Shown here: positions 57,757 to 64,000 of the stretch, in pieces
Layout of the letters: every line of letters starts with the position of its first letter
Position numbering within the stretch: position 1 is the stretch's first letter
NCBI RefSeq assembly: GCF_014201145.1
Contig: NZ_JACHDP010000001.1
Span: 558,001-622,000, forward strand
From: Micromonospora parathelypteridis
GTDB taxonomy: Bacteria > Actinomycetota > Actinomycetes > Mycobacteriales > Micromonosporaceae
Reading direction: 5' to 3'
Length of the DNA stretch: 64,000 nt
Notes under the pieces: model-generated
What the model was told of the DNA's origin: nothing
The model's input: only the letters and a program-made list of their open reading frames with translations
Database searches by the model: none
Made by a program: the position numbers and the translations under genes

Positions 57757-58377
57757 TCACTCGGGAGGCTTGGCGCCCGACTGCTCGCTCACCATGTACG
57801 CGGCGTACCACTCGGGCCAGTTGTCGTCCCGCTCGCCGGTGCGCTTCTCGTGCTCGCCGTGGGCGGCCTCCGCGCGCTTGAGTGCGCTCGCCAGGTCGCT
57901 CGCGGAGCCGAAGGACGTCAGGCCACCCTCGATACGCCCGGGAAGCCTGCTGGTGATCTCCTGCATCAGCCAGGTGTTGCCGTCCGGGTCGCGCAGCGTG
58001 GCCCGCGAGACGTAGCTGCGCCGCTCGGGGTCCAGCCCGTCGACCGGGCCGTCGGGGCTGACGTGGAAGATGTCGCCGACCTCGACGCCGGCCGACACCA
58101 GGGCGTCGTGCGTCGCCTCGATGTCGGAGACGATCAGGTACGCCATGGCCGAACCGGGCGCCGCCGACGTGAGCCCTGGACCGAACTGCACCGAACACCC
58201 GGAGCCATGCGGCGTGAGCTGGACGATGCCGGGCGGTGTCTGGTCGAGCCGCCACCCGAGGCGTACGTAGAACGCCTTCGCGCGGTCGACATCCGACACC
58301 GGAATGACGATCACCTCGAGCTTCACGTCGATGCTCGACATGCCACTCGCGTCGCCCTGGGCACTCCTCGGGCTCAT
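57757..58377 (-). CDS. VOC (glyoxalase/bleomycin-resistance fold) protein with C-terminal extension
   Basis: 206 residues. The VOC domain (about 20-140) shows VIVIPVSDVDRAKAFYVRLGWRLDQ, SGCSVQFGPGL, YLIVSDIEATHDALVSAGVEVGD and ATLRDPDGNTWLMQEI. A 60-residue tail (SASDLASALKRAEAAHGEHEKRTGERDDNWPEWYAAYMV) follows and recurs in related actinobacterial proteins as far as I recall. Function unknown. ATG 58377 follows GGGAGGCTGTG. It lies downstream of the MFS gene by 64 bases. Confidence 0.84.
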   Translation of the reverse strand: MSPRSAQGDASGMSSIDVKLEVIVIPVSDVDRAKAFYVRLGWRLDQTPPGIVQLTPHGSGCSVQFGPGLTSAAPGSAMAYLIVSDIEATHDALVSAGVEVGDIFHVSPDGPVDGLDPERRSYVSRATLRDPDGNTWLMQEITSRLPGRIEGGLTSFGSASDLASALKRAEAAHGEHEKRTGERDDNWPEWYAAYMVSEQSGAKPPE

Positions 58378-58441
58378 CACAGCCTCCCTCTCGATCATCA
58401 CGCTACTGCTTGCGTCTCTGCCGGTTACCGCCTTCCGGGCA

Positions 58442-59632
58442 TCAGCCCGGCGACGTCCTGGTGGCCCTGCGCACCCCGAGCAGCGCCACCAGGGCCAGGA
58501 GGATGACGGCGACGGAGTACTCGTCGGCGGTCCGGGGCACGCCGCCGGCGTAGACCACGAGGAAGCCGGCGATCACCGTGGGGAGACCGAAGCCGACGTA
58601 GCAGACGACATAGAGCAGGGAGAGCACGCTGGAGCGTTCGTGCGCCTCGACCAGGGGCATGATCGTCTTGAGGCTGCCCTGGAAACCGGCTCCGAAGCCG
58701 ACGCCCCCGAGCGCGACGCCGACGAAGACGCCCGGAATGGTCTCGGCCATGACCGACACCAACGTGACGGCCATACCCAGGATGAGCGCGACGATTCCGG
58801 TCAGGATCACGGTCCGCGCGGCGGTGTTGCGCAGCAGCAGAACGGCGATCGACCCGAAGAGGGCGAAGACGAAGAGGAGCAGGCCGCCAACCACGATCGA
58901 CGTGTTCATGAGGGAGCGCACGAGCGCCGGGCCGAGCGCGCCGAAGAAGCCGGCCAACGCCCAGACCGCGAACAGCACCGGAACGACGACCAGGACCGGC
59001 TCGCGCACGGCCCGCGGCAGGGTGATGTCGGGCCGCAGGCTGCGTCGTGCTCCCGCCATCGGCGTGACCGTCTCCGGCATCAGCGCGACCCCGATGAGCT
59101 GGACCAGGAGGATCACGAGGAGGACGACGTACACCAGGCGCGTCGGCGCCGGCAGGAAGTCGATGAACAGCGCCGAGAGCAGGGCGCCGCTCCCGGTTCC
59201 GATACCGGGGGCGATCGAGTTCGCGAGCGTGCCACGGGCGCGGTCGATGTCGAGCATGCCGGCGCCGACCGCGCCGGTGGCGGCGCCGGCGGCGAGCCCC
59301 TGGAGCAGACGGGCGACCAGCAGCGTGGGTACGCCGTTGGCGAAGACGAAGACGACAAGCGAGAGCATCTGCACCGCGATCGCGACGGCCAGGACCGGTC
59401 GTCGACCGACATGATCGGACAACTTGCCGAACGTGAGCAGCGAGCCCAGCACCGCGAGGGCGTAGACGGCGAACACCACGGTGGTCGTGACCGGCGAGAA
59501 GTGCCAGCGCTCCTGGTAGATCCCGTAGAGCGGGGTCGGGGCCGCCGAGGCGGCCAGGAACGACACGAGAATCGACGCCAGCAGCACCAGGGAGACCCTC
59601 GGTGAGAGTCGAGCCCGCCCCGCGATAGGCAT
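58442..59632 (-). CDS. MFS transporter
   Basis: 396 residues with about twelve hydrophobic segments. The MFS loop-2 motif reads GKLSDHVGRRPVL near residue 68, and TM4-5 contain LLVARLLQGLAAGAATGAVGAGMLDI. N-terminal SLVLLASILVSFLAASAAPTPLYGIYQ resembles drug/sugar efflux MFS proteins of actinobacteria. Likely proton-driven export of an unknown compound. ATG 59632 follows GAGGAGCACCGA. It lies 88 bases downstream of the MarR gene, and MarR repressors often control such exporters. Confidence 0.88.
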   Translation of the reverse strand: MPIAGRARLSPRVSLVLLASILVSFLAASAAPTPLYGIYQERWHFSPVTTTVVFAVYALAVLGSLLTFGKLSDHVGRRPVLAVAIAVQMLSLVVFVFANGVPTLLVARLLQGLAAGAATGAVGAGMLDIDRARGTLANSIAPGIGTGSGALLSALFIDFLPAPTRLVYVVLLVILLVQLIGVALMPETVTPMAGARRSLRPDITLPRAVREPVLVVVPVLFAVWALAGFFGALGPALVRSLMNTSIVVGGLLLFVFALFGSIAVLLLRNTAARTVILTGIVALILGMAVTLVSVMAETIPGVFVGVALGGVGFGAGFQGSLKTIMPLVEAHERSSVLSLLYVVCYVGFGLPTVIAGFLVVYAGGVPRTADEYSVAVILLALVALLGVRRATRTSPG

Positions 59633-59720
59633 GTCGGTGCTCCTCGGGTGCGCTGACTCCGGTGGACCCGGAGGCTCTGCTCGCCGCAGGGCCGCACTCG
59701 CGTACCCGATGCGCGCCGTC

Positions 59721-60188
59721 TCAGCCCTCGGTGTCGTGACCGGTTGCCGGGAGGATCGCCACGCCACGGCCCAGCGCGGTTCTGAAGTCCCGGTAGAGGT
59801 CGGGACCGAGCGTGTCGGAGAGCTTCTGCTCGATCAGGTGCACCAGGCCGTCGGAGAGCTCCATGAATGTGCGGCCGCGGTCCGTGGGGATGATCAGTTT
59901 TGCCCGTCGGTCGGCGGGGTCGGGGGCGCGCCGGACGTAGCCCAGCCGCTCCAACTCGTCGAGGATCGCGCCCATCGTCTGCTTGTTGCGCCCGGCCAGC
60001 CGGGCCAGTTCGCCCGGGCGGGTGCCCTCCTCGTCCAGGTACGCGAGCACGGCGCCGTGGCGGGGCCGGAGGTCGTCGAACCCGTGCTCGGCGGACCGCC
60101 GGAAGATCTCGCGCTGGACGCGTGCGGAGAGCTGAACGGCCAGGATCCCGAGGTCCGGGTCCTGCTCCTTGAGTGTGCTGCGCTTCAT
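59721..60188 (-). CDS. MarR family transcriptional regulator
   Basis: 155 residues, normal MarR length. Winged helix: RPRHGAVLAYLDEEGTRPGELARLAGRNKQTMGAILDELERLGYVRRAPDPADRRAKLIIPTDRGRTFME near 45-115. ATG 60188 is chosen; an in-frame TTG at 60200 would lie inside the operator palindrome. It is divergent from the NmrA-like reductase gene and upstream of the MFS gene; both are plausible targets. Confidence 0.88.
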   Translation of the reverse strand: MKRSTLKEQDPDLGILAVQLSARVQREIFRRSAEHGFDDLRPRHGAVLAYLDEEGTRPGELARLAGRNKQTMGAILDELERLGYVRRAPDPADRRAKLIIPTDRGRTFMELSDGLVHLIEQKLSDTLGPDLYRDFRTALGRGVAILPATGHDTEG

Positions 60189-60194
60189 AACTTG

Positions 60195-60209
60195 GTCCAA
60201 TCATTGGAC
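60195..60209. promoter_or_regulatory. GTCCAAT-C-ATTGGAC palindrome, probable MarR operator
   Basis: A perfect 7-1-7 palindrome seven bases upstream of the MarR ATG, in the divergent region with the reductase gene. A further half-site TTGGAC lies at 60220-60225. Typical size and placement for autoregulation. Confidence 0.7.
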
Positions 60210-60286
60210 GGTACAACTTTTGGACTATATCGTCGCTGGCGGCGACCGGTGGCCCAACCACGGACTGCCTGACCGAGAGGACAACC

Positions 60287-61135
60287 ATGACCATTCTGAT
60301 AACCGGGACGAACGGCACCGTGTCGAGGGAGGTGCTGCGCGAACTCGCCGGCCAGCAGCAGCCGGTACGCGCACTCGTGCGGGACCTGTCGCGCACACCC
60401 CAGCTCGACGGCGTCGACTACGTCGTCGGCGACCTGGACCGCCCCTCCACGCTGGCCCCAGCCTTCGAGGGTGTGTCGACGCTCTGGCTGCTGACTCCGA
60501 TGGGCCCGCAGGCGCCCAGCCAGAGCATGAACGCGGTGTGGGCCGCCCGGCAGGCCGGGGTGCGGCACATCGTCCGGCTCTCCGCGATCGGCGCCGCGCA
60601 CGACGCACCGACCCGCAACGGTCGGCTGCACGCGCTCTCCGACGCGGAACTGCAGAACTCGGGCATTTCCTGGACGATCCTGCGACCGAGCCACTTCATG
60701 CAGAACCTGCTCGGCTCCAAGGCCGGCGAGCACCTCTACGGGCTCTTCGGCGACGCTCGGGTCGGTGTCATCGACGCACGGGACATCGCCGCCGCAGGAG
60801 CAGCGATCCTCGCCGCACCCCACCGGCACGAAGGCATGATCTACACGCCGACCGGTCCGGAGAGCATCACCCTGGACCAGGCCGCTGACGAGCTCACTCG
60901 CACGCTCGGAAAGCCGGTGCGGTACGTACCGCAGAGCCCGGAGCAGGCGCGCGACAATCTGCTCCAGGCGGGCCTCGACCAGTGGTCGGCCGAGGTCCTC
61001 GCCGAGTACCGGGTCGCCTACGGCTCCGGGTGGGGCGACTTCACCAACGACCATGTCGCCCGCATAACCGGGCGGCAGCCGCGGACCTTCGCCGAGTTCG
61101 TCAGCGATCACCGCGAGCACTTCGCCAGCGCCTGA
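60287..61135 (+). CDS. NmrA-like NAD(P)H-binding reductase (atypical SDR)
   Basis: 282 residues. Dinucleotide loop ILITGTNGTVSREVLREL at the N-terminus (GxxGxxx variant), VVGDLDRPSTLAPAFEGVSTLWLLTP near 47-72, HIVRLSAIGA near 100 and a C-terminal substrate domain ending FAEFVSDHREHFASA. The YxxxK of classical SDRs is absent, as is normal for NmrA-like proteins, which act as quinone reductases or redox sensors. ATG 60287 follows GAGAGGACAACC. Divergent from MarR, which probably represses it. Confidence 0.87.
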   Translation: MTILITGTNGTVSREVLRELAGQQQPVRALVRDLSRTPQLDGVDYVVGDLDRPSTLAPAFEGVSTLWLLTPMGPQAPSQSMNAVWAARQAGVRHIVRLSAIGAAHDAPTRNGRLHALSDAELQNSGISWTILRPSHFMQNLLGSKAGEHLYGLFGDARVGVIDARDIAAAGAAILAAPHRHEGMIYTPTGPESITLDQAADELTRTLGKPVRYVPQSPEQARDNLLQAGLDQWSAEVLAEYRVAYGSGWGDFTNDHVARITGRQPRTFAEFVSDHREHFASA

Positions 61136-61153
61136 TCCGCTGGCGGTTCGGCG

Positions 61154-61187
61154 CGGTGCCCTTCGTGAGAATCCGCGAAGGGCACCG
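61154..61187. terminator. 12-bp hairpin between convergent genes
   Basis: CGGTGCCCTTCG (61154-61165) and CGAAGGGCACCG (61176-61187) are exact reverse complements around a 10-base loop, between the reductase and the PLP enzyme gene. Confidence 0.72.
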
Positions 61188-61206
61188 GCCGGACAGCACC
61201 CTCCGA

Positions 61207-62091
61207 CTAGAGCTCGGGGTGGCCGAAGAGCCCCGGCAGGCCGCCGCTGTGCAGAAAGACGACCTTGTCACCGTGCGGGAAGCTGCCGGCGAGCAGCGCG
61301 GCCATCGCCCGACCGGTGTACGTCGGGTCCAGGAAGATCCCCTCGTCCCGCGCGGTCGTCTCGAGCGCCGCTCGCGCCCCGTCGGTGAGCGTGCGGTACC
61401 CCGCACCCACCTGCGAGCCGTCGATCCGCAACGCGCCCGGCTCGACCTCGCCGACGAGCAGCCCGGCGACGGTCGCGCGAGGGTCCGGCAGAGCGCCGAC
61501 GTCCACGCCGATCACCCGCCCCGCGCCCAGTTCCCGCACCAGCCCGGCCATCGTCCCGCCGGAGCCGAGCGCCACCACGACGTCCGTCCCGTCGATGTCC
61601 GGCACCTGGGCGCGCAACTCCCGGCCGCAGTCCACATAACCCTGGGTCGACGCGGGTGAGGTGCCGCCGAACGGGATGACGTACGCCGCTCGTCGCTGGG
61701 CCTCGACCGCCACCACCTCGGCGAGCGGGCTGTCCCCACCCCAGACGATCTCCGCGCCGGCAAGCCCGTCGAGGAGCAGGTTGCCGCGCCGGATCTCCGG
61801 GGGCGGGCCGGCGAGCACCAGCACGCAGGAGAGGCCGAGCCGCGCGGCGGCGGCAGCGGTGAGCCGGGCGTGGTTGCTCTGCGGCGCCCCCGAGGTGATC
61901 ACCGTGGTCGCGCCGACGGCGATCGCCTCGGCGCAGGTGTACTGCAGCTTGCGGATCTTGTTGCCGCCTCCGCCGAGGCCGTTCAGGTCATCGCGCTTGA
62001 ACCAGAACTCGGCCAACCCGAGCCGGGCGGCGAGCCGGGGCGCGGCCTCCAGCGGTGTCGGCCAGGTTCCGAGGGAAACGGGAGTGATCAT
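61207..62091 (-). CDS. PLP-dependent D-cysteine desulfhydrase / ACC deaminase family enzyme
   Basis: 294 residues of the fold-type II family. WPTPLEAAPRLAARLG, the Schiff-base lysine in DDLNGLGGGGNKIRKLQY near residue 45, SGAPQSNHARLTAAAAARLGL and the phosphate-binding loop VALGSGGTMAGLV near 172 are diagnostic. It would deaminate D-cysteine (to pyruvate, H2S and ammonia) or a related small amino acid; it is about 30-40 residues shorter than well-studied members. ATG 62091 suits the family N-terminus; a GTG at 62130 is an alternative. It lies 45 bases downstream of the DUF4185 gene. Confidence 0.85.
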   Translation of the reverse strand: MITPVSLGTWPTPLEAAPRLAARLGLAEFWFKRDDLNGLGGGGNKIRKLQYTCAEAIAVGATTVITSGAPQSNHARLTAAAAARLGLSCVLVLAGPPPEIRRGNLLLDGLAGAEIVWGGDSPLAEVVAVEAQRRAAYVIPFGGTSPASTQGYVDCGRELRAQVPDIDGTDVVVALGSGGTMAGLVRELGAGRVIGVDVGALPDPRATVAGLLVGEVEPGALRIDGSQVGAGYRTLTDGARAALETTARDEGIFLDPTYTGRAMAALLAGSFPHGDKVVFLHSGGLPGLFGHPEL

Positions 62092-62136
62092 CCGTGCAGC
62101 TAACCACTCCGCTGCCCCGACTTCCGGCACAGCCCG

Positions 62137-63264
62137 TCAGACGGAGCCGACAAACTGGCTGACGTGGTAGGCGGTGCTGCGACCGTCCGGCGTTCGAGTC
62201 CACTTCGAGACCATCAGGTGCAGATCGTCGGCGTCGCGACTCGACCAGGGATGGATGAACCCACCGTAGAGTGCGGGTTCCTGCCAGCTCGTCACCTGGA
62301 TCTTCTCCGCCGTCCAAGCTCGGTCGGGTCCGGGAGCGGTCCGGGTGACCACACAGCCGTTCTGGCAGTTCAGGTAGGACATCACCCAGGTCCCGTCACT
62401 CAGGCGGCGCACCGACGGCTCACCGAAGCGGCCGGTGAGGATGGGTGTGCAGGGCCGTCCCCAGCCCCAGTTCGTGCCGTTCCAGCCCCACCCCTCGTAC
62501 GACTCCGGGTAGAACAGCCGGTCCCACCGGACGCGACGCAGCATCATCGGACCGTCCTGCCGTCCTGACCGCACGGAGAAGACGTAGACGTGGTCGCCGT
62601 CGCGCTGCATCGTCCACATCTGGAACGGATCCTTGTTGTCCGGACTGTTCCACCACTTCAGCGGAGTACGGATGAAGTCGTTGCCGTTGTCGGAGAAGGC
62701 CAGCCCCGCGTAGCGGGACTTCCACTGCGGCCCGGCCGGGCCGGCGGAGTTCCAGTTCTCGATGCTCATGTAGGAAATGACCTGCCGACCGGTCTCCGGA
62801 AAGCTGATGCCGTCGTTGGGGATGACGGTCACCTCGGGAAGACCGTCGATGCCGATGCCGTGGTGGCCGTTGTGCATCAGTTCGGGCGCGCGGCCGTTGC
62901 CCGCAACCCGCGCCGCGCTGTCGAAGACCACTCCACCCGGTGCGCCGGGGTGGACGGCGGAACGCAACATGACCGGTGACCGCCAGTCGTTCGGCAGGGG
63001 CGGGCCCTCCGGCCACGGCGTGTCGAAGGTGTCGCCGAAGAGGTAGCCGATCGACCCGTTCTCCAGCACGTAGGGAATGCCCAGATCGGTGCCGGCCACC
63101 CGCCAGCGGCTGTTGGTGTCGAGGTCCGCGCCGGTCAACCGCTTCTTCCACACCGCCGCCTGGGCTGGAGCGGCCGTCGCCAGCACCGAGCCGACGGCAC
63201 CGACCGCGCTGGCTGCGCCTATCGCGGCGGCGCGACCGAGGAGCGAGCGACGACGCATACCCAT
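62137..63264 (-). CDS. Secreted DUF4185 protein, probable Tat substrate
   Basis: 375 residues. MGMRRRSLLGRAAAIGAASAVGAV carries arginines before a hydrophobic stretch and an AQA cleavage site near 37, as in Tat signals. DUF4185 features are GTDLGIPYVLENGSIGYLFGDTFDT near 55-80, WRSPVMLRSA, RQVISYMSIENWN and GRPCTPILTGRFGEPSVRRL, a five-bladed-propeller-like extracellular domain related to glycosidase folds. Function uncharacterised. ATG 63264 follows AGGAAGGCCAGCC; the frame to 63291 is possible. Confidence 0.85.
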   Translation of the reverse strand: MGMRRRSLLGRAAAIGAASAVGAVGSVLATAAPAQAAVWKKRLTGADLDTNSRWRVAGTDLGIPYVLENGSIGYLFGDTFDTPWPEGPPLPNDWRSPVMLRSAVHPGAPGGVVFDSAARVAGNGRAPELMHNGHHGIGIDGLPEVTVIPNDGISFPETGRQVISYMSIENWNSAGPAGPQWKSRYAGLAFSDNGNDFIRTPLKWWNSPDNKDPFQMWTMQRDGDHVYVFSVRSGRQDGPMMLRRVRWDRLFYPESYEGWGWNGTNWGWGRPCTPILTGRFGEPSVRRLSDGTWVMSYLNCQNGCVVTRTAPGPDRAWTAEKIQVTSWQEPALYGGFIHPWSSRDADDLHLMVSKWTRTPDGRSTAYHVSQFVGSV

Positions 63265-63347
63265 GGCTGGCCTTCCTGACGCGCTCGTCATGGCCGCGGT
63301 GCGCGGTTGGACATCGGTTGCGGGCGAGTAAACCTGCGGCGCTCGTC

Positions 63348-63434
63348 GATGTCAATACCTGCCCGCCTTGAACGATGTCATGAAGAAAATCTTCACAAGA
63401 GATTGACATCAATCACCGTCCTGAAGAAACTCTC
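63348..63434. promoter_or_regulatory. AT-rich divergent promoter region with palindromes
   Basis: Between the DUF4185 gene and the secreted protein at 63508. TGAAGA-AAA-TCTTCA (63381-63395) is a perfect palindrome, and a related TGAAGAAACTCTCA begins at 63422. GATGTCAAT (63348-63356) and ATTGACATC (63402-63410) are a 9-bp inverted repeat that includes a TTGACA -35-like box (63403-63408). Probable operators for one regulator acting on both genes; the regulator is not identified. Confidence 0.45.
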
Positions 63435-63507
63435 AGCATTCGATTTCCCGGTCAGAGGCGGTTGCGCGACGCCACCAGGCTGACCACTCGACCTCGCGAG
63501 GAGCATC

Positions 63508-64000
63508 GTGAGACGTACTCTCCTGGTCCTGCTGGTCGCCCTCGGCACCGCTGCGGCGACCGTCGCGGCGGCGCCGGCTCACGCCGACCCGATCGGCACC
63601 CTGGCCTGCCCGTCCATCCCCGCCAACCGCGACCCGGCGGTGACCCTGGTCGTCTACCGGGTCGCCCGCGCCCACAACGCCAACGACAAGGTGACCCTGT
63701 CCGCGTTCGAGGCGGGCTGGGTCGAGTCACACATGAACAATCTGCCGTGTGGCGACAAGTCGTCGCTCGGGGTGTTCCAGCAGCGCTGGGACTACGGCTG
63801 GGGTACTCCCGAGCAGATCATGGACCCGGTCTACGCCAGCACCCAGTACGTCACCCGGGCAATCGTCTGCGACCGTGACAACCCGGGGTACAGCGCGGGC
63901 CAGGTCGCCCAGTGCGTCCAACGGTCCGGCTTCCCCGACCGGTACGACCAGGTCGCCGCCACCGCCCGGACCCAGCTCAACGAGGCGGCCCGTACCCACG
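63508..64000 (+). CDS. Secreted lysozyme/transglycosylase-like protein (cut by the window end)
   Basis: Partial: 164 codons are visible and the frame is open at base 64000. GTG 63508 follows CGAGGAGCATC. A Sec signal (MRRTLLVLLVALGTAAATVA, cleavage near AHADP, residue 27) precedes TLSAFEAGWVESHMNNLPCGDKSSLGVFQQRWDYGWGTPEQIMDP. The E-S-x-x-N plus SLGVFQQR pattern recalls lytic-transglycosylase/lysozyme-like cores of actinomycete exoproteins. Three cysteine positions after the signal may form disulfides. Activity is inferred from that motif only. Confidence 0.75.
   Translation, partial: MRRTLLVLLVALGTAAATVAAAPAHADPIGTLACPSIPANRDPAVTLVVYRVARAHNANDKVTLSAFEAGWVESHMNNLPCGDKSSLGVFQQRWDYGWGTPEQIMDPVYASTQYVTRAIVCDRDNPGYSAGQVAQCVQRSGFPDRYDQVAATARTQLNEAARTH

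Noticed and set aside
62185..62225. tRNA-like CGTTCGAGTCC T-loop pattern
   Set aside because: It lies within the DUF4185 coding sequence and no acceptor, D or anticodon stems can be built around it.

Overview
The window comes from a very GC-rich actinomycete. Features that fit are GTG and TTG starts after strong Shine-Dalgarno sequences, many 1- or 4-base gene overlaps, DUF574 methyltransferases, an ECF sigma factor, an IdeR/DmdR-type iron box, and secreted proteins with Tat or Sec signals. The mix of families looks most like Micromonosporaceae (Micromonospora or a close relative), but no rRNA or other taxonomic marker is present, so the genus is an inference. It looks like ordinary chromosome: I see no tRNA or rRNA gene, CRISPR array, insertion sequence, integrase or phage gene.

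Bases 113-13691 hold the most distinctive locus. A nine-gene minus-strand operon (10527 down to 113) encodes a peptide-type ABC importer (lipoprotein, two permeases, fused double ATPase), four luciferase-like flavin monooxygenases (one of the NtaA/SnaA/DszA class) and an N-acetyltransferase. Behind it lie a flavin reductase and a DUF1684 protein (minus) and a divergent fifth luciferase-like gene (plus). Each of the two minus-strand operons is preceded by a tiny ORF (25 and 30 codons). Both peptides carry R10, D14, R17-V18 and C23 at identical positions, which is the look of actinobacterial cysteine-responsive leader peptides. The same two upstream regions share a CCTA-N9-TAGG motif. I infer a cysteine- or sulfur-controlled organosulfur scavenging system, possibly working through N-acetylation, flavin-dependent C-S cleavage and later deacetylation.

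13788-20822 is a mixed stretch: a DUF574 methyltransferase, a secreted CBM2-type protein, an unknown secreted protein, a beta-helix (pectate-lyase-fold) protein, an AlkZ-like DNA glycosylase and a secreted phosphodiester glycosidase. 21152-26671 is one 1839-residue biotin carboxylase/biotin carrier/carboxyltransferase polypeptide. 26724-32147 holds a threonine-aldolase-like enzyme, an ECF sigma factor, and an iron-box-controlled heterodimeric ABC exporter pair whose two nucleotide sites are strongly asymmetric.

32180-42568 is a sugar-acid and glycan island: gluconokinase, mannonate dehydratase, galactonate dehydratase and a three-part sugar ABC importer on the minus strand, with a divergent FCD-type GntR regulator and a large secreted GH97 glycosidase. 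42681-49096 contains a phosphotransferase, a GNAT, a secreted phosphoesterase, an LRV-repeat protein, and an SDR plus fumarylacetoacetate-hydrolase-family pair divergent from a second FCD-GntR (probably non-phosphorylative deoxysugar acid breakdown).

49132-64000 holds an oxalate decarboxylase with a small membrane protein, a LuxR-type regulator with a GNAT, an aldo/keto reductase divergent from its TetR, a HEAT-repeat protein, a VOC protein, an MFS exporter, MarR divergent from an NmrA-like reductase, a D-cysteine-desulfhydrase-like enzyme, a DUF4185 protein and a secreted protein cut off by the window edge. Several convergent gene pairs are separated by long perfect hairpins that probably terminate transcription in both directions.
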